From an uncultured Clostridium sp. (GTDB taxonomy: Bacteria; Bacillota; Clostridia; TANB77; CAG-508), in NCBI GenBank assembly GCA_900552135.1, contig URYN01000011.1, forward strand, positions 1 through 53,194: DNA of 53,194 nt, in the 5' to 3' direction. Shown one piece after another: positions 1-8,948 of the stretch (the first letter of the stretch is position 1; every line of letters begins with the position of its first letter). The notes beneath the pieces are model-generated. The model made no database searches. It was not told the origin of the DNA and saw only the letters and a program-made list of their open reading frames with translations. The position numbers were made by a program, and so were the translations under genes.

Positions 1-27
1 CTGTCTTTTTTGCGTTTAAAAATACTT
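1..27 (+). repeat. 27-bp block shared by the upstream regions of both prepilin/DGR-type genes (copy 1)
   Basis: The first 27 bases of the window recur exactly at 24233-24259, in both cases upstream of a prepilin-leader gene. In copy 2 the block begins with the T-rich tail of a hairpin terminator, so copy 1 is probably also the 3' end of a terminator whose stem lies outside the window. This suggests that the two loci arose by duplication, including upstream DNA. Confidence 0.8.
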
Positions 28-64
28 AAAGTGAACAAAATAAATAAAGGAGGAAAATAAAAAA

Positions 65-1249
65 ATGAAAACAAAAGTACAAAGAAAAAATTTAAAAAGT
101 AATGCAAAATTTTATAAACAAGAAAAAGGAATAACCCTTATTGCTTTGGTTGTAACAATAGTAGTTTTGTTAATATTAGCAGGAGTAAGTATAAGTTTAG
201 TACTAAATAATAATGGGGTAATAAGTAAGGCAAAAGATGCAAAAAATCAATATGCAGAAGCAAAAACAAATGAAGAGAAACAATTGGCAGAAACAAGTGA
301 TTGGATAGAAGAAACAGTGACAAATGTAAATAAAATAGAAGGAGTAGTAATTCCAGAAGGATATTATTATGTAGGAGGAACAAAAGCAAAAGGAATTGTT
401 ATTTCGGATAATGCAAACGATAATGAACTAGACAAAGGAAAAAATAATGTAAGAAGAGATTTAGATGGAAACCAATGGGTGTGGGTGCCTGTAGAAACTC
501 CAAGTAGTTTGTATACAACCGTAGATGAAGGAGTATTACTTGCGGGAAGTACAGAAGTAAAAACTACAAAATATACTAATTCAGAAATAATAAGAGAACA
601 AACAAGAGGCTTACCTGGAAGTACCATTTATAGAGAGCCAGATATATTAACTCTCTCGGGTTGTGATAAGACAAATTATGCAACTGTAGGATTTAGTAGT
701 TATGCAACTATGACGGAAATCATGAAAAGTGATTATGAAGAAATGATAAAAAGTATAGAAAAATATAAGGGATTTTATATAGGAAGATATGAGTTATCAG
801 AAAATGGAGAGAAGACAGGAAATACTCAAAGAGATATAAATTGGTATGAATTATATAAAAACTGTACAAAATGTGCAAAAGAAGGAACAAATGTAAAGAC
901 AAGAATGATATGGGGATTACAGTGGGATGCAACATGCAATTGGTTAGCAAGTTCTGGATTTAGTATGACAGATTCAACCAAATGGGGTAATTATGTAAGT
1001 TCAAACGTAAGTATAAAAAATACAGGATACAGTGAAAGCTGGAAAGCAAATAATATATATGATTTTGCCGGAAACTGTTTTGAATGGACTCAAGAAGCAC
1101 AGCAAATTGGTGGAAGAGTTATTAGAGGTGCTGAATTTGATAACGAGGAATTTAGAGGTAAAGGTACTGCTTCTAGCCGTGACAGCTTCAATCCTACCAA
1201 CGAGGGCTACAAATTTGGCACTCGCCCTACTTTATACTTAATACCATGA
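65..1249 (+). CDS. Prepilin-leader surface protein with C-type-lectin/FGE-like domain; probable DGR target
   Basis: 394 aa, start preceded by GGAGG at 50-54. Residues about 20-50 form a type IV prepilin-like leader (KGITLIALVVT followed by a hydrophobic stretch). The position normally held by Glu5 of the mature pilin is Ala. A charged coiled region follows. From about residue 95 the protein resembles formylglycine-generating-enzyme/CLec-fold domains: it has a GFYIGRYE block, a GLQWDA block and a YDFAGNCFEW block, the last close to the YDxAGNVxEW motif of that family. The final 40 or so residues use many C-ending codons, unlike the rest of the gene, as in DGR variable regions. The leader is nearly identical at DNA level to that of the gene at 24397. 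Inferred role: an exported, surface-displayed ligand-binding protein with a diversifiable tip. A plain pilin-like adhesin without active diversification is the alternative. Confidence 0.75.
   Translation: MKTKVQRKNLKSNAKFYKQEKGITLIALVVTIVVLLILAGVSISLVLNNNGVISKAKDAKNQYAEAKTNEEKQLAETSDWIEETVTNVNKIEGVVIPEGYYYVGGTKAKGIVISDNANDNELDKGKNNVRRDLDGNQWVWVPVETPSSLYTTVDEGVLLAGSTEVKTTKYTNSEIIREQTRGLPGSTIYREPDILTLSGCDKTNYATVGFSSYATMTEIMKSDYEEMIKSIEKYKGFYIGRYELSENGEKTGNTQRDINWYELYKNCTKCAKEGTNVKTRMIWGLQWDATCNWLASSGFSMTDSTKWGNYVSSNVSIKNTGYSESWKANNIYDFAGNCFEWTQEAQQIGGRVIRGAEFDNEEFRGKGTASSRDSFNPTNEGYKFGTRPTLYLIP
1135..1246 (+). other. Candidate DGR variable region (VR) at 3' end of the first target gene
   Basis: In an AT-rich gene, the last 40 or so codons include AAC, AGC, GAC, AGC, TTC, ACC, AAC, GGC, TAC, GGC, CGC and TAC. 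Most of these can be derived from AAC by changing only the two adenines, which is the expected footprint of adenine-directed mutagenesis. A small hairpin (GTTCT-aaaga-AGAAC, 1266-1280) lies 17 nt past the stop codon, the sort of position where DGRs carry a homing hairpin. No template repeat was found in the window. Confidence 0.5.
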
Positions 1250-1380
1250 GATATTGAAGTGATGAGTTCTAAAGAAGAACCCAAAACTTCTATTACAAAG
1301 AGAAAACAAAAAGAAGGCTATGCCAACATACAGTGAAAGAAATTCTTTCCATGAAGGCAACAACAATGGTTGAATATGGA

Positions 1381-1418
1381 AAAAATCAATAGAATTTATC
1401 TAATTCTATTGATTTTTC
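1381..1418 (+). terminator. Rho-independent terminator after first prepilin/DGR gene
   Basis: A perfect 16-bp stem pairs 1381-1396 with 1402-1417 around a 5-nt loop. The 3' arm ends in T5, which serves as the U tract. The leading A5 suggests that it may work in both directions. Confidence 0.8.
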
Positions 1419-1438
1419 TGTATAAAATATGTTATTAT
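1409..1438 (+). promoter_or_regulatory. Putative promoter of the valS T-box transcript
   Basis: TTGATT (1409-1414), an 18-nt spacer and TATTAT (1433-1438) lie just upstream of the T-box leader. The -35 box overlaps the 3' arm of the preceding terminator. Confidence 0.5.
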
Positions 1439-1454
1439 AGTAACATAATAATAA

Positions 1455-1720
1455 AAAGCGAAGAACAAGAGGAGTAAGTTTAGAACATCTATACAGAGAA
1501 AAGAAGAAAAACTGCTGAGATCTTCTTATGGAAAGTTAAACTGAATGTAGCTTGGGAGCTGATATATTGAAATAATAGTAAATATATCCGTGTAGTTTAC
1601 GTTACAAAACAAATGAGATGTATATTGAAGTTTAAATTATAAACAATATACAAATAAGGTGGTACCGTGAGAATTATTCTCGCCCTTAACTAAATTTAAG
1701 TTAAGTGGCGAGTTTTTGTT
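1455..1720 (+). promoter_or_regulatory. T-box riboswitch (tRNA-Val sensing leader of valS)
   Basis: The conserved T-box AAGGTGGTACCGTGA is at 1656-1670. It is followed by a terminator stem (CTCGCC...GGCGAG with CTTAACT/AAGTTAAG, 1677-1720) ending in T5. Upstream, 1457-1570 can form the long Stem I with the usual AGGAGTA and GGGAGC elements. A GTA triplet at 1547-1549 is a plausible valine specifier, but the assignment is tentative. By established T-box biology, uncharged tRNA-Val would favour the antiterminator and raise valS expression. Confidence 0.9.
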
Positions 1721-1781
1721 TTGTATGAAAAATGCTACTTTGACTTAAAAATCAAAATATATAAAGAAGGGAAGATGCTAA

Positions 1782-4475
1782 ATGAGTAAACACGAATTGG
1801 AAGGAAAGTTTAATCCAAAAGATTTTGAAGATGAAATTTATGAGAATTGGGAGAAGAAAGGCTATTTTAAACCTAGCAACGACAAGTCTAAAAAGCCATA
1901 TACAATAGTAATTCCACCACCAAACATTACTGGTAAATTACACATGGGACATGCTTTAGATGAGACTTTGCAAGATATATTAATTAGATATAAGAGAATG
2001 GCTGGATTTAATGCTCTTTGGGTTCCAGGAACAGACCATGCTTCTATTGCAACAGAGGCTAAGATTGTTGCTAAATTAAAAGAAGAAGGAATTACTAAGG
2101 AAGACTTAGGCAGAGAAGAATTCTTAAAAAGAGCTTGGGACTGGAAAAAGGAGTACGGTGGAATAATCACAAAGCAAATTAGAAAACTTGGAAGTTCTTG
2201 CGATTGGTCAAGAGAAAGATTTACTCTAGACGAAGGACTTTCTAACGCTGTTCAAACTGTATTTATCAATTTATATAATAAAGGTTTAATATACAGAGGC
2301 GAAAGAATGATAAATTGGTGCCCAACTTGTCATACATCAATTTCAGATTCAGAAGTTGAATACGAGCAAGAACCAACTCATTTGTGGCATATTAAATATC
2401 CAATAAAAGGAGAAGAAGGAAAATATTTAATAGTTGCCACAACAAGACCAGAAACAATGCTTGGAGACACTGGTGTTGCAGTAAATCCAAATGATGAAAG
2501 ATATAAGGCTTATATTGGAAAGACAGTTGTGCTTCCAATAGTAGGAAGAGAAATTCCAATAATTGCAGCAGATTTCGTTGAGACAGAGTTCGGAACAGGT
2601 GCAGTAAAGCTTACTCCTGCACATGACGTAAACGATTATCAAGCAGGACTAGATAATAATCTAGAAATGATAAAAGTATTTGATGAAAATGGAATAATGA
2701 ATGATATAGTTCCTGAATTTGCTGGATTAGACATATATGAAGCAAGAAAACGTATTGTAGAAAAATTAAAAGAAATTGGTGCATTAATAAAAATAGAAGA
2801 CTACACACATGATGTAGGAAAATGCTATAGATGCCATCAAACAATAGAGCCAATGATTTCAAAACAATGGTTTGTAAAAATGGAGCCACTTGCAAAACCT
2901 GCAATAGAAGCCGTAAAAACAGGAAAAACAAGATTTATACCAGAAAGATTTGAAAAAACATATTTCAATTGGTTAGAAAACATCAAAGACTGGTGTATAT
3001 CAAGACAATTATGGTGGGGACATAGAATACCTGCATATTACTGTGATGACTGCGGTGAAATAATGGTTGGAAAAGAAATGCCAGCAAAATGTAATAAATG
3101 TGGAAGCACACATCTACATCAAGATGAAGATACATTAGATACTTGGTTCAGCTCTGCATTATGGCCATTCTCAACACTTGGCTGGCCAGAACAAACAGAA
3201 GATTTCAAATACTTCTATCCAACTTCAACATTAGTAACAGGATATGACATAATATTATTCTGGGTAATAAGAATGATGTTCTCTGGAATAGAACACACAG
3301 GCGAAGTTCCATTTAAAGACGTATTAATACATGGAATTGTAAGAGATGCTCAAGGTAGAAAAATGTCTAAGAGTTTAGGAAATGGAATAGATCCACTAGA
3401 AATAATAGACAAATATGGAACAGATGCCTTACGTTTATCATTAATAATGGGTATAACACCAGGAAATGACATAAGATACATGCCAGAAAAACTAGAGGCT
3501 GCTTCAAACTTTGCAAACAAACTATGGAACGCATCAAAATTCGTTCTAATGAATATAAATGGAATACAATCTGGGGACGGAGGAAAAAATGTATCATCAT
3601 CAATAATGGACATAGATGTTTCAAAACTTGAATATGAAGATAAGTGGATTTTATCTAAATTAAATACTTTAACAAAAGAAGCAACTGCAAATCTAGATAA
3701 TTTCGACATGGGAGTATATGCTCAAAAGATATATGATTTCACATGGAATGAATTCTGCGATTGGTATATTGAAATTGTAAAACCTCGTCTATACAACAAA
3801 GAAAATACAGACGAAAAAACAGTAGAATCAAGAATAACAGCTCAAAAAGTTCTAAACAAGGTATTGGGAGACATATTAAAATTATTACACCCAATCATGC
3901 CATTCATAACAGAAAAAATATATGATGAGCTATATACAAATGATGAGAGCATAATGATTTCAGCTTGGCCAACACCATGCAAAGAATACGAATTCGAGAA
4001 AGAAGAATATCATCTAGAAGAAATCAAAAAAATAATAATCCAAATTAGAAATACAAGAACAAACATGAATGTTCATCCATCTAAGAAATCTGAATTGATT
4101 TTTGTAATAGATGATGAAGAATACAAGACTTTAATAGAAAATTCTAAACCATGGCTTGAAAAGCTTGGATTTGCTTCTAAGATTGAGATAGAAAAAGATG
4201 AAACAAACATACCAAAACATGTTGTAACATTGCTTGCAGACGGAATAAAGGCATTCATTCCATCAGAAGAACTAGTTGATTTAGCTGAAGAAAAGGCAAA
4301 ACTTGAGGCTGAAAAGACAAGACTTGAAGCAGAAGTTGCAAGAAGTACAAAAATGCTTTCAAATCTAGGATTCGTAAACAAGGCTCCAGAGGCTAAAGTT
4401 CAAGAAGAAAAAGAAAAAATGCAAAAATACAAAGAAATGCTAGAAGACACAATAAAGAGATTAGAGCAAATTTAA
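1782..4475 (+). CDS. valS: Valyl-tRNA synthetase
   Basis: 897 aa, class I aminoacyl-tRNA synthetase that charges tRNA-Val in the cytoplasm. The HIGH signature is HMGH at residues 54-57 within PPPNITGKLHMGH, and KMSKS is at 527-531. Between them is the large CP1 editing domain, which in this family hydrolyses Thr-tRNA-Val. Cysteine pairs near residues 417-442 (CDDC, CNKC) look like the small zinc knuckle of some ValRS. The C-terminal 60 or so residues are a Lys/Glu-rich coiled coil, typical of ValRS. The length matches the family. The start follows an AAGAAGGGA ribosome site. Expression is expected to be governed by the T-box leader just upstream. Confidence 0.97.
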   Translation: MSKHELEGKFNPKDFEDEIYENWEKKGYFKPSNDKSKKPYTIVIPPPNITGKLHMGHALDETLQDILIRYKRMAGFNALWVPGTDHASIATEAKIVAKLKEEGITKEDLGREEFLKRAWDWKKEYGGIITKQIRKLGSSCDWSRERFTLDEGLSNAVQTVFINLYNKGLIYRGERMINWCPTCHTSISDSEVEYEQEPTHLWHIKYPIKGEEGKYLIVATTRPETMLGDTGVAVNPNDERYKAYIGKTVVLPIVGREIPIIAADFVETEFGTGAVKLTPAHDVNDYQAGLDNNLEMIKVFDENGIMNDIVPEFAGLDIYEARKRIVEKLKEIGALIKIEDYTHDVGKCYRCHQTIEPMISKQWFVKMEPLAKPAIEAVKTGKTRFIPERFEKTYFNWLENIKDWCISRQLWWGHRIPAYYCDDCGEIMVGKEMPAKCNKCGSTHLHQDEDTLDTWFSSALWPFSTLGWPEQTEDFKYFYPTSTLVTGYDIILFWVIRMMFSGIEHTGEVPFKDVLIHGIVRDAQGRKMSKSLGNGIDPLEIIDKYGTDALRLSLIMGITPGNDIRYMPEKLEAASNFANKLWNASKFVLMNINGIQSGDGGKNVSSSIMDIDVSKLEYEDKWILSKLNTLTKEATANLDNFDMGVYAQKIYDFTWNEFCDWYIEIVKPRLYNKENTDEKTVESRITAQKVLNKVLGDILKLLHPIMPFITEKIYDELYTNDESIMISAWPTPCKEYEFEKEEYHLEEIKKIIIQIRNTRTNMNVHPSKKSELIFVIDDEEYKTLIENSKPWLEKLGFASKIEIEKDETNIPKHVVTLLADGIKAFIPSEELVDLAEEKAKLEAEKTRLEAEVARSTKMLSNLGFVNKAPEAKVQEEKEKMQKYKEMLEDTIKRLEQI

Positions 4476-4496
4476 TATTATAAAGTAAAAGAAAGG

Positions 4497-4517
4497 CCCC
4501 AATATTAAATATTGGGG
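4497..4517 (+). promoter_or_regulatory. GC-rich hairpin directly ahead of the DHH phosphoesterase start
   Basis: CCCCAATA (4497-4504) pairs with TATTGGGG (4510-4517) only 13 nt before the ATG at 4531. No T tract follows, so it is a poor terminator. There is no clear Shine-Dalgarno other than the G-rich 3' arm itself, so folding could affect translation of the downstream gene (inference). Confidence 0.4.
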
Positions 4518-4530
4518 TTCGGGTATTTAA

Positions 4531-5445
4531 ATGGAAAAATATATAGTAACATCATATGAACATCCAGATTTAGATGGAATATCTTCAATGTATGCGTACT
4601 CAGAATACCTTAATAAAACAGGCAAAGAAAGCAGATATTATGTTCGTGAAAATATCAAGACAGAGCCACATATTGTATGCGACATGTTTGGAATAGAATT
4701 GGATTCAGTAGATGAAATTGAAGAAGATGCAAATGTCGTATTGGTTGATACAAACAATCCAAGACTAGCACCATTTGTAGATGCAAGCAGAGTTGTTGAA
4801 ATAATAGACCATCATAGAATTAGAGAAAAATTGCCTGAAAATGTGATATTTGAGATTGAAGAAATTGGTGCTGCAGCTACTTTAGTTGCCGATAGATTTA
4901 GAAAAAACCACATACCTATTTCTAGAAATTCCGCAATACTTTTATATTACGGAATAATGTCAAATTCTTTTGCTTTAAAATCTTCTAACACATCACAAAG
5001 AGACATAGAAGTTGCGAAATGGCTGGAAGAACAATGCAAGGAAATAAGCAAAGAAAAAATAGAAGAAATATTTAGAGCCAAGTCCGTATTTAAATCATCT
5101 CTAAAAAATGAGGTAGAAGCAGAAATTCCTCTAGAGTGTGGGGATATTAGAATGACTGTTGGCCAGCTAGAAATAGTTGATGCAGAAAAGTTTATCGCAG
5201 ACAATAAGAAAGAATTGATGGAAGTTTGCAACTATTTAATAGATAGATTTAAGTATGACTGTTTGATAATAAATATAATCGATACAATAGGCGGATATTC
5301 AATTCTATTTTCTCCTAACGAGAATACAGATAAATTCATAAAAGACAAATTTGGATGTGAAATAAAGAATAATATATGCAAAAATTCAAAATTAGTACAA
5401 AGAAAAGAAATAATAAAAAGTTTAAATCTAATGCTTGCAAATTAA
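4531..5445 (+). CDS. DHH/DHHA2 family phosphoesterase, family II pyrophosphatase-like
   Basis: 304 aa, the usual size of family II (Mn-dependent) inorganic pyrophosphatases. The N-terminal DHH domain shows PDLDG (12-16), D73 in VDTNNP and the DHH triad at 93-95. The C-terminal part resembles DHHA2, with GQLEIVD near 210 and the terminal SKLVQRKEII in place of the SRKKQ signature. The first metal-binding His of canonical PpaC (HxNPDxD) is not at the expected position: the sequence reads SYEHPDLDG, with Tyr there and a His directly before Pro. The substrate could therefore be pyrophosphate, polyphosphate or another phosphoester. It lies 56 nt after valS and may be co-transcribed. Confidence is high in the superfamily and moderate in PPase activity. 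Confidence 0.75.
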   Translation: MEKYIVTSYEHPDLDGISSMYAYSEYLNKTGKESRYYVRENIKTEPHIVCDMFGIELDSVDEIEEDANVVLVDTNNPRLAPFVDASRVVEIIDHHRIREKLPENVIFEIEEIGAAATLVADRFRKNHIPISRNSAILLYYGIMSNSFALKSSNTSQRDIEVAKWLEEQCKEISKEKIEEIFRAKSVFKSSLKNEVEAEIPLECGDIRMTVGQLEIVDAEKFIADNKKELMEVCNYLIDRFKYDCLIINIIDTIGGYSILFSPNENTDKFIKDKFGCEIKNNICKNSKLVQRKEIIKSLNLMLAN

Positions 5446-5456
5446 GAATAAAAGAG

Positions 5457-5519
5457 AAGATTCTGAAACTTAACGTTGTTCAAATAAAACGGAGCAACAC
5501 AGGTTCAGAGTCTTTTTTT
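5457..5519 (+). terminator. Terminator after the valS-DHH unit
   Basis: AGATTCTGAAACT pairs imperfectly with AGGTTCAGAGTCT across a loop holding a smaller TTGTT/AGCAA helix, followed by T7. Confidence 0.65.
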
Positions 5520-5546
5520 GCAGAAATTGCCCCAATAATAAATTGA

Positions 5547-5560
5547 ACTGACCTGTCAGT
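5547..5560 (+). promoter_or_regulatory. 14-bp palindrome upstream of the lipid gene block (putative operator)
   Basis: ACTGACCTGTCAGT is a perfect inverted repeat 60 bp before the acyl-CoA synthetase start. Its position and dyad symmetry suit a repressor site. The central ACCTG recalls FapR-type sites of Firmicutes lipid operons, but this is only a resemblance, and no regulator gene is nearby. Confidence 0.4.
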
Positions 5561-5619
5561 CTAAGGACATTTATTGTAATTTGTGGTATAAAAATATTGC
5601 AAATTCAAAGGAGGAATAT

Positions 5620-7350
5620 ATGTCAGAGAAATTATATGAAACAATAGAAATTACTGATTTAAAAGATATGCTAAATAAAACAAAAGAATTATATGGAGAT
5701 AAACCGGCATATAAAATAAAGCAAAAAAATGAAAATATACAACCAAATTATAAGGTTATAACACATAAAGAAGTTAGAAATATGATAGATGCTCTAGGAA
5801 CAGCATTAATAGATATAGGGCTTAAAGGCAAAAGAATAGCAGTAATAGGAGAAAATAGATACGAGTGGGAGATTGCGTATCTTTCGGTAGTTTGTGGAAC
5901 AGGAACAGTTGTACCATTAGATAAAGCGCTTCCAGAAAATGAACTTGAAAATTTGATTAAACGCTCTGAGATTGAAGCTATTTTCTATTCTAATAAATAT
6001 GAGGAAATACTAACAAGAATAAAAAGTAGCCCAGAGAATAAATTAAAACACCTTATATCAATGGACAATTTAGAAAATACAGACGGAATTTATTCAATGC
6101 AAGAATTGATAAAACAAGGTAAGGAGCTGGTAAAACAAGGTAATAAAGAGTTTATAGATGCAAAGATAAATGCTGACGAGATGAGTATAATGTTATTTAC
6201 TTCAGGAACAACGTCGAATTCAAAGGTGGTTGCGTTATCACATAAAAATATAAGTTCTAATTTGATGGCAATTGGGAGCGTTTTAGATGTAAATTCAACA
6301 GACACTATACTTTCAATATTGCCAATTCATCATGTTTTTGAGTGCACCGTAGGTTTTTTATTTTCGCTTTATAAAGGTGCTCAAACAGTTTTTTGTGATG
6401 GAATAAGGCATGTTGTAGAAAATTTAAATGAATATAAAGTTACCGTTATGGCTTGTGTCCCAGGAATTTATGAGAGAATTTTTATGATGATTAGAAAGAA
6501 CTTAGAAAAGCAAGGAAAATTAGAAGAAATATTAAGAAAAGAAGAAGAATATAAAAATTCATCAATGGAAGAAAGAAAACAGGCTTTTAAGGAAATTCAT
6601 AATCTAATAGGCGGAAATATTAAATTGTTTATAAGTGGAGCAGCAGCTTTAGATTCAGAAATAGAAGCAAGATATAGGTTACTTGGAATAAATATTGTGC
6701 AAGGATATGGTCTAACTGAAACATCACCAGTAGTTGCTGTTGGAACTAATAAAGAATATAAAACAGGCTCGATCGGTAAGGCTATTCCAGGTGTAGAGGT
6801 CAAACTTGCAAATACAGATAAAGATGGAATGGGAGAATTATTGGTAAAAGGTCCAAGTGTTGCATTATGCTATTATAATGATGAACAAGCTACCAAGGAG
6901 GCCTTTGAGGGAGATTGGTTCCATACAGGAGATTTGGCTAAAATAGATGACGAAGGTTACATATTTATATGTGGCAGAAAGAAAAGCGTAATAGTACTAA
7001 AAAATGGTAAGAATATATTTCCAGAAGAAATGGAATGTTTGGTAAACAAGATAGAAGGAGTAAAAGAATCTTTTATATTTGGAAAGCAACAAAGTAGTGA
7101 TAAAAATGATATTAAGGTAAATGTAAAAATAGTATTTGACAGAGAGATTTTAAGAGATGTTTATGGAGCGACTACTGATGAAGAAATACGAAAAACATTA
7201 GCAGGAAAGGTAAAGACAATTAACACGCAAATGCCAAAGTATAAAGCAATTAGAGGTATAATTTTGACGGAAGAACCATTAATAAAGACAACAACGAATA
7301 AGATAAAGAGGCAGGCAAATTTGGATGAAATTAATAAATCTGAAAACTAA
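5620..7350 (+). CDS. AMP-forming acyl-CoA synthetase (long-chain type)
   Basis: 576 aa from the ATG at 5620, which follows a strong AAAGGAGG. An upstream in-frame TTG at 5581 lacks a ribosome site and is rejected. ANL-superfamily signatures are clear: the P-loop MLFTSGTTSNSKVV, GYGLTETSPVV, and the hinge region GDWFHTGDL...GRKKSVIVLKNGKNIFPEE. The C-terminal TTTNKIKRQ holds the expected catalytic Lys. By family, it activates a fatty acid to acyl-AMP and then acyl-CoA (or possibly acyl-ACP). Being first in a fatty-acid synthesis block suggests uptake or recycling of exogenous fatty acids. It overlaps the biotin ligase gene by 26 bp, so the two are translationally coupled. Confidence 0.9.
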   Translation: MSEKLYETIEITDLKDMLNKTKELYGDKPAYKIKQKNENIQPNYKVITHKEVRNMIDALGTALIDIGLKGKRIAVIGENRYEWEIAYLSVVCGTGTVVPLDKALPENELENLIKRSEIEAIFYSNKYEEILTRIKSSPENKLKHLISMDNLENTDGIYSMQELIKQGKELVKQGNKEFIDAKINADEMSIMLFTSGTTSNSKVVALSHKNISSNLMAIGSVLDVNSTDTILSILPIHHVFECTVGFLFSLYKGAQTVFCDGIRHVVENLNEYKVTVMACVPGIYERIFMMIRKNLEKQGKLEEILRKEEEYKNSSMEERKQAFKEIHNLIGGNIKLFISGAAALDSEIEARYRLLGINIVQGYGLTETSPVVAVGTNKEYKTGSIGKAIPGVEVKLANTDKDGMGELLVKGPSVALCYYNDEQATKEAFEGDWFHTGDLAKIDDEGYIFICGRKKSVIVLKNGKNIFPEEMECLVNKIEGVKESFIFGKQQSSDKNDIKVNVKIVFDREILRDVYGATTDEEIRKTLAGKVKTINTQMPKYKAIRGIILTEEPLIKTTTNKIKRQANLDEINKSEN

Positions 7351-7912
7351 TAAATTGGGACAAAATTTTAAGTATTATGAGAAAATAGATTCAACGCAAA
7401 GTGAAATTTGGAGACTTGTTGATTCTAATAAGATAGCAGATGGAATGCTTGTGATGAGCAACATTCAGACCAATGGGCAAGGCACTCATGGCAGAGTATG
7501 GCACACAGACGAAACTGAAAATATTGCCTTTTCTTTCTATGTAAAGATAAATGACAAACCAGAGAGATTAGAAGGAATAACAATAGACATGGCTGCAATA
7601 ATACAGAAAATATTTGAAGATTTGTATAAAGTAAAACTTACAATAAAGAGTCCAAATGACCTAATGCTTAACGACAAAAAAGTTGGAGGAATATTAACAC
7701 AATCTAAAGTTGAGAATGGAATAACTAAATTTTTAGTTATTGGAATTGGAATAAATACTTGCAAAATACACTTTTCAGAAGATATAAAGCAGATTGCAAC
7801 ATCAATAAAAAAAGAAACTGGAATTGACATTGATAGAGAAAAAATAATATCAGAATTTTGTAATAGATTTGAAAAAATATTAAAGACAAGGATTTCAAAG
7901 AACGAAGATTAA
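7325..7912 (+). CDS. birA: Biotin--[biotin carboxyl-carrier protein] ligase, catalytic domain only
   Basis: 195 aa and no N-terminal helix-turn-helix, so a monofunctional BPL rather than a BirA-type repressor. Recognisable elements are DSTQSE near residue 20, GQGTHGRVW (the GRGRxGRxW biotinyl-AMP loop in variant form), KSPNDLM (for KWPNDL) and KVGGIL, followed by a GIGIN strand. The normal C-terminal SH3-like domain seems absent or minimal. The gene starts inside the acyl-CoA synthetase CDS and sits upstream of accB, whose Lys it presumably biotinylates. A lipoate/octanoate ligase is less likely because of the KVGGIL motif. Confidence 0.85.
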   Translation: MKLINLKTNKLGQNFKYYEKIDSTQSEIWRLVDSNKIADGMLVMSNIQTNGQGTHGRVWHTDETENIAFSFYVKINDKPERLEGITIDMAAIIQKIFEDLYKVKLTIKSPNDLMLNDKKVGGILTQSKVENGITKFLVIGIGINTCKIHFSEDIKQIATSIKKETGIDIDREKIISEFCNRFEKILKTRISKNED

Positions 7913-8009
7913 ATAGAACATCAACATATGCAGTGCTAGTAGATGAATAATGGCTGAAAAATATTTATAAATTTTTCGGTCAAATTGTAAGAAAGGAATA
8001 AGATACACT

Positions 8010-8948
8010 ATGAAAATTGGATTTTTATTTTCTGGGCAAGGCTCACAATCTGTTGGAATGGGCAAAGACCTGTATGAAAATTTTATAGAAATAAAAAAAT
8101 TATATGAATACGCAGAAAAAATAACTGGAATAGATATTGCTAAAATTAGTTTTGATGGACCAGATGCTGAACTTAATAAGACTCAAAATACACAACTTGC
8201 TATTTTAATAGAATGTTTAGGAATATCGCAAATATTAAAGGAAAATGGAATTATACCAGATGCAATGGCAGGTCTAAGCCTTGGAGAATATACAGCTTTA
8301 ATAGAAGATGGTGTTTTTAATATAGAAGATGGAATAAATATAGTTTCTAAAAGAGGGAAAATAATGCAAAATTTTACTCCGAAAGGAAATTGGAAAATGG
8401 CTGCAATACTTGGCTTAGATGATGAAAATGTAGAAGAAATCTGCCAAAATATTTCATCTGGTTTTGTAAAGCCAGCAAATTACAATACACTTGGACAAGT
8501 TGTGATTTCTGGCGAAGAACAGGCTGTATTAAATGCTGGAGAAGAGGCAAAAAAAGCAGGAGCTAAGAAGGTAAGTCTGCTTAACACTGCAGGGCCATTT
8601 CATACAGAAAAATTAAGTGAATGTTCAATAGAATTGAAGAAGGAATTAGATAAGATAAGTATAAACTCGAAAAATTCTATAGTAATAAAGAATTTAGACG
8701 GAAAATATTACGAAGAAAAAGACAATATATCTGAAATTTTGGCAAAACATATAATGAATCCAGTAAGGTTTACGAAATGCTTAAAAACTATGTATGAAAG
8801 TGGGATAGACACATTCATAGAAATTGGTCCAGGAAAAACTTTAAGCGGTTTTGTAAAAAGAATGAAGTTTGAAAATGTAAAAATAATGAACATAAATGAT
8901 GTATCAAGCTTAGAACAAGTGATTAAGGAGGTTAAAGAGAATGGCTAA
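8010..8948 (+). CDS. fabD: Malonyl-CoA:ACP transacylase
   Basis: 312 aa, family length. It moves malonyl from CoA to acyl carrier protein for type II fatty-acid synthesis. The N-terminal FLFSGQGSQ is diagnostic. The nucleophile is Ser90 in GLSLGEY, where most homologues have GHSLGE. His198 in GPFHTEKL is the catalytic partner, and IEIGPGKTLSGF marks the C-terminus. A ribosome site AAGAAAGGA precedes the start. The stop codon overlaps the fabG start by 8 bp. Confidence 0.96.
   Translation: MKIGFLFSGQGSQSVGMGKDLYENFIEIKKLYEYAEKITGIDIAKISFDGPDAELNKTQNTQLAILIECLGISQILKENGIIPDAMAGLSLGEYTALIEDGVFNIEDGINIVSKRGKIMQNFTPKGNWKMAAILGLDDENVEEICQNISSGFVKPANYNTLGQVVISGEEQAVLNAGEEAKKAGAKKVSLLNTAGPFHTEKLSECSIELKKELDKISINSKNSIVIKNLDGKYYEEKDNISEILAKHIMNPVRFTKCLKTMYESGIDTFIEIGPGKTLSGFVKRMKFENVKIMNINDVSSLEQVIKEVKENG

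Noticed and set aside
1263..1337. 24-codon frame after the first prepilin gene
   Set aside because: No ribosome site, and it overlaps the hairpin behind the variable region; coding cannot be supported.
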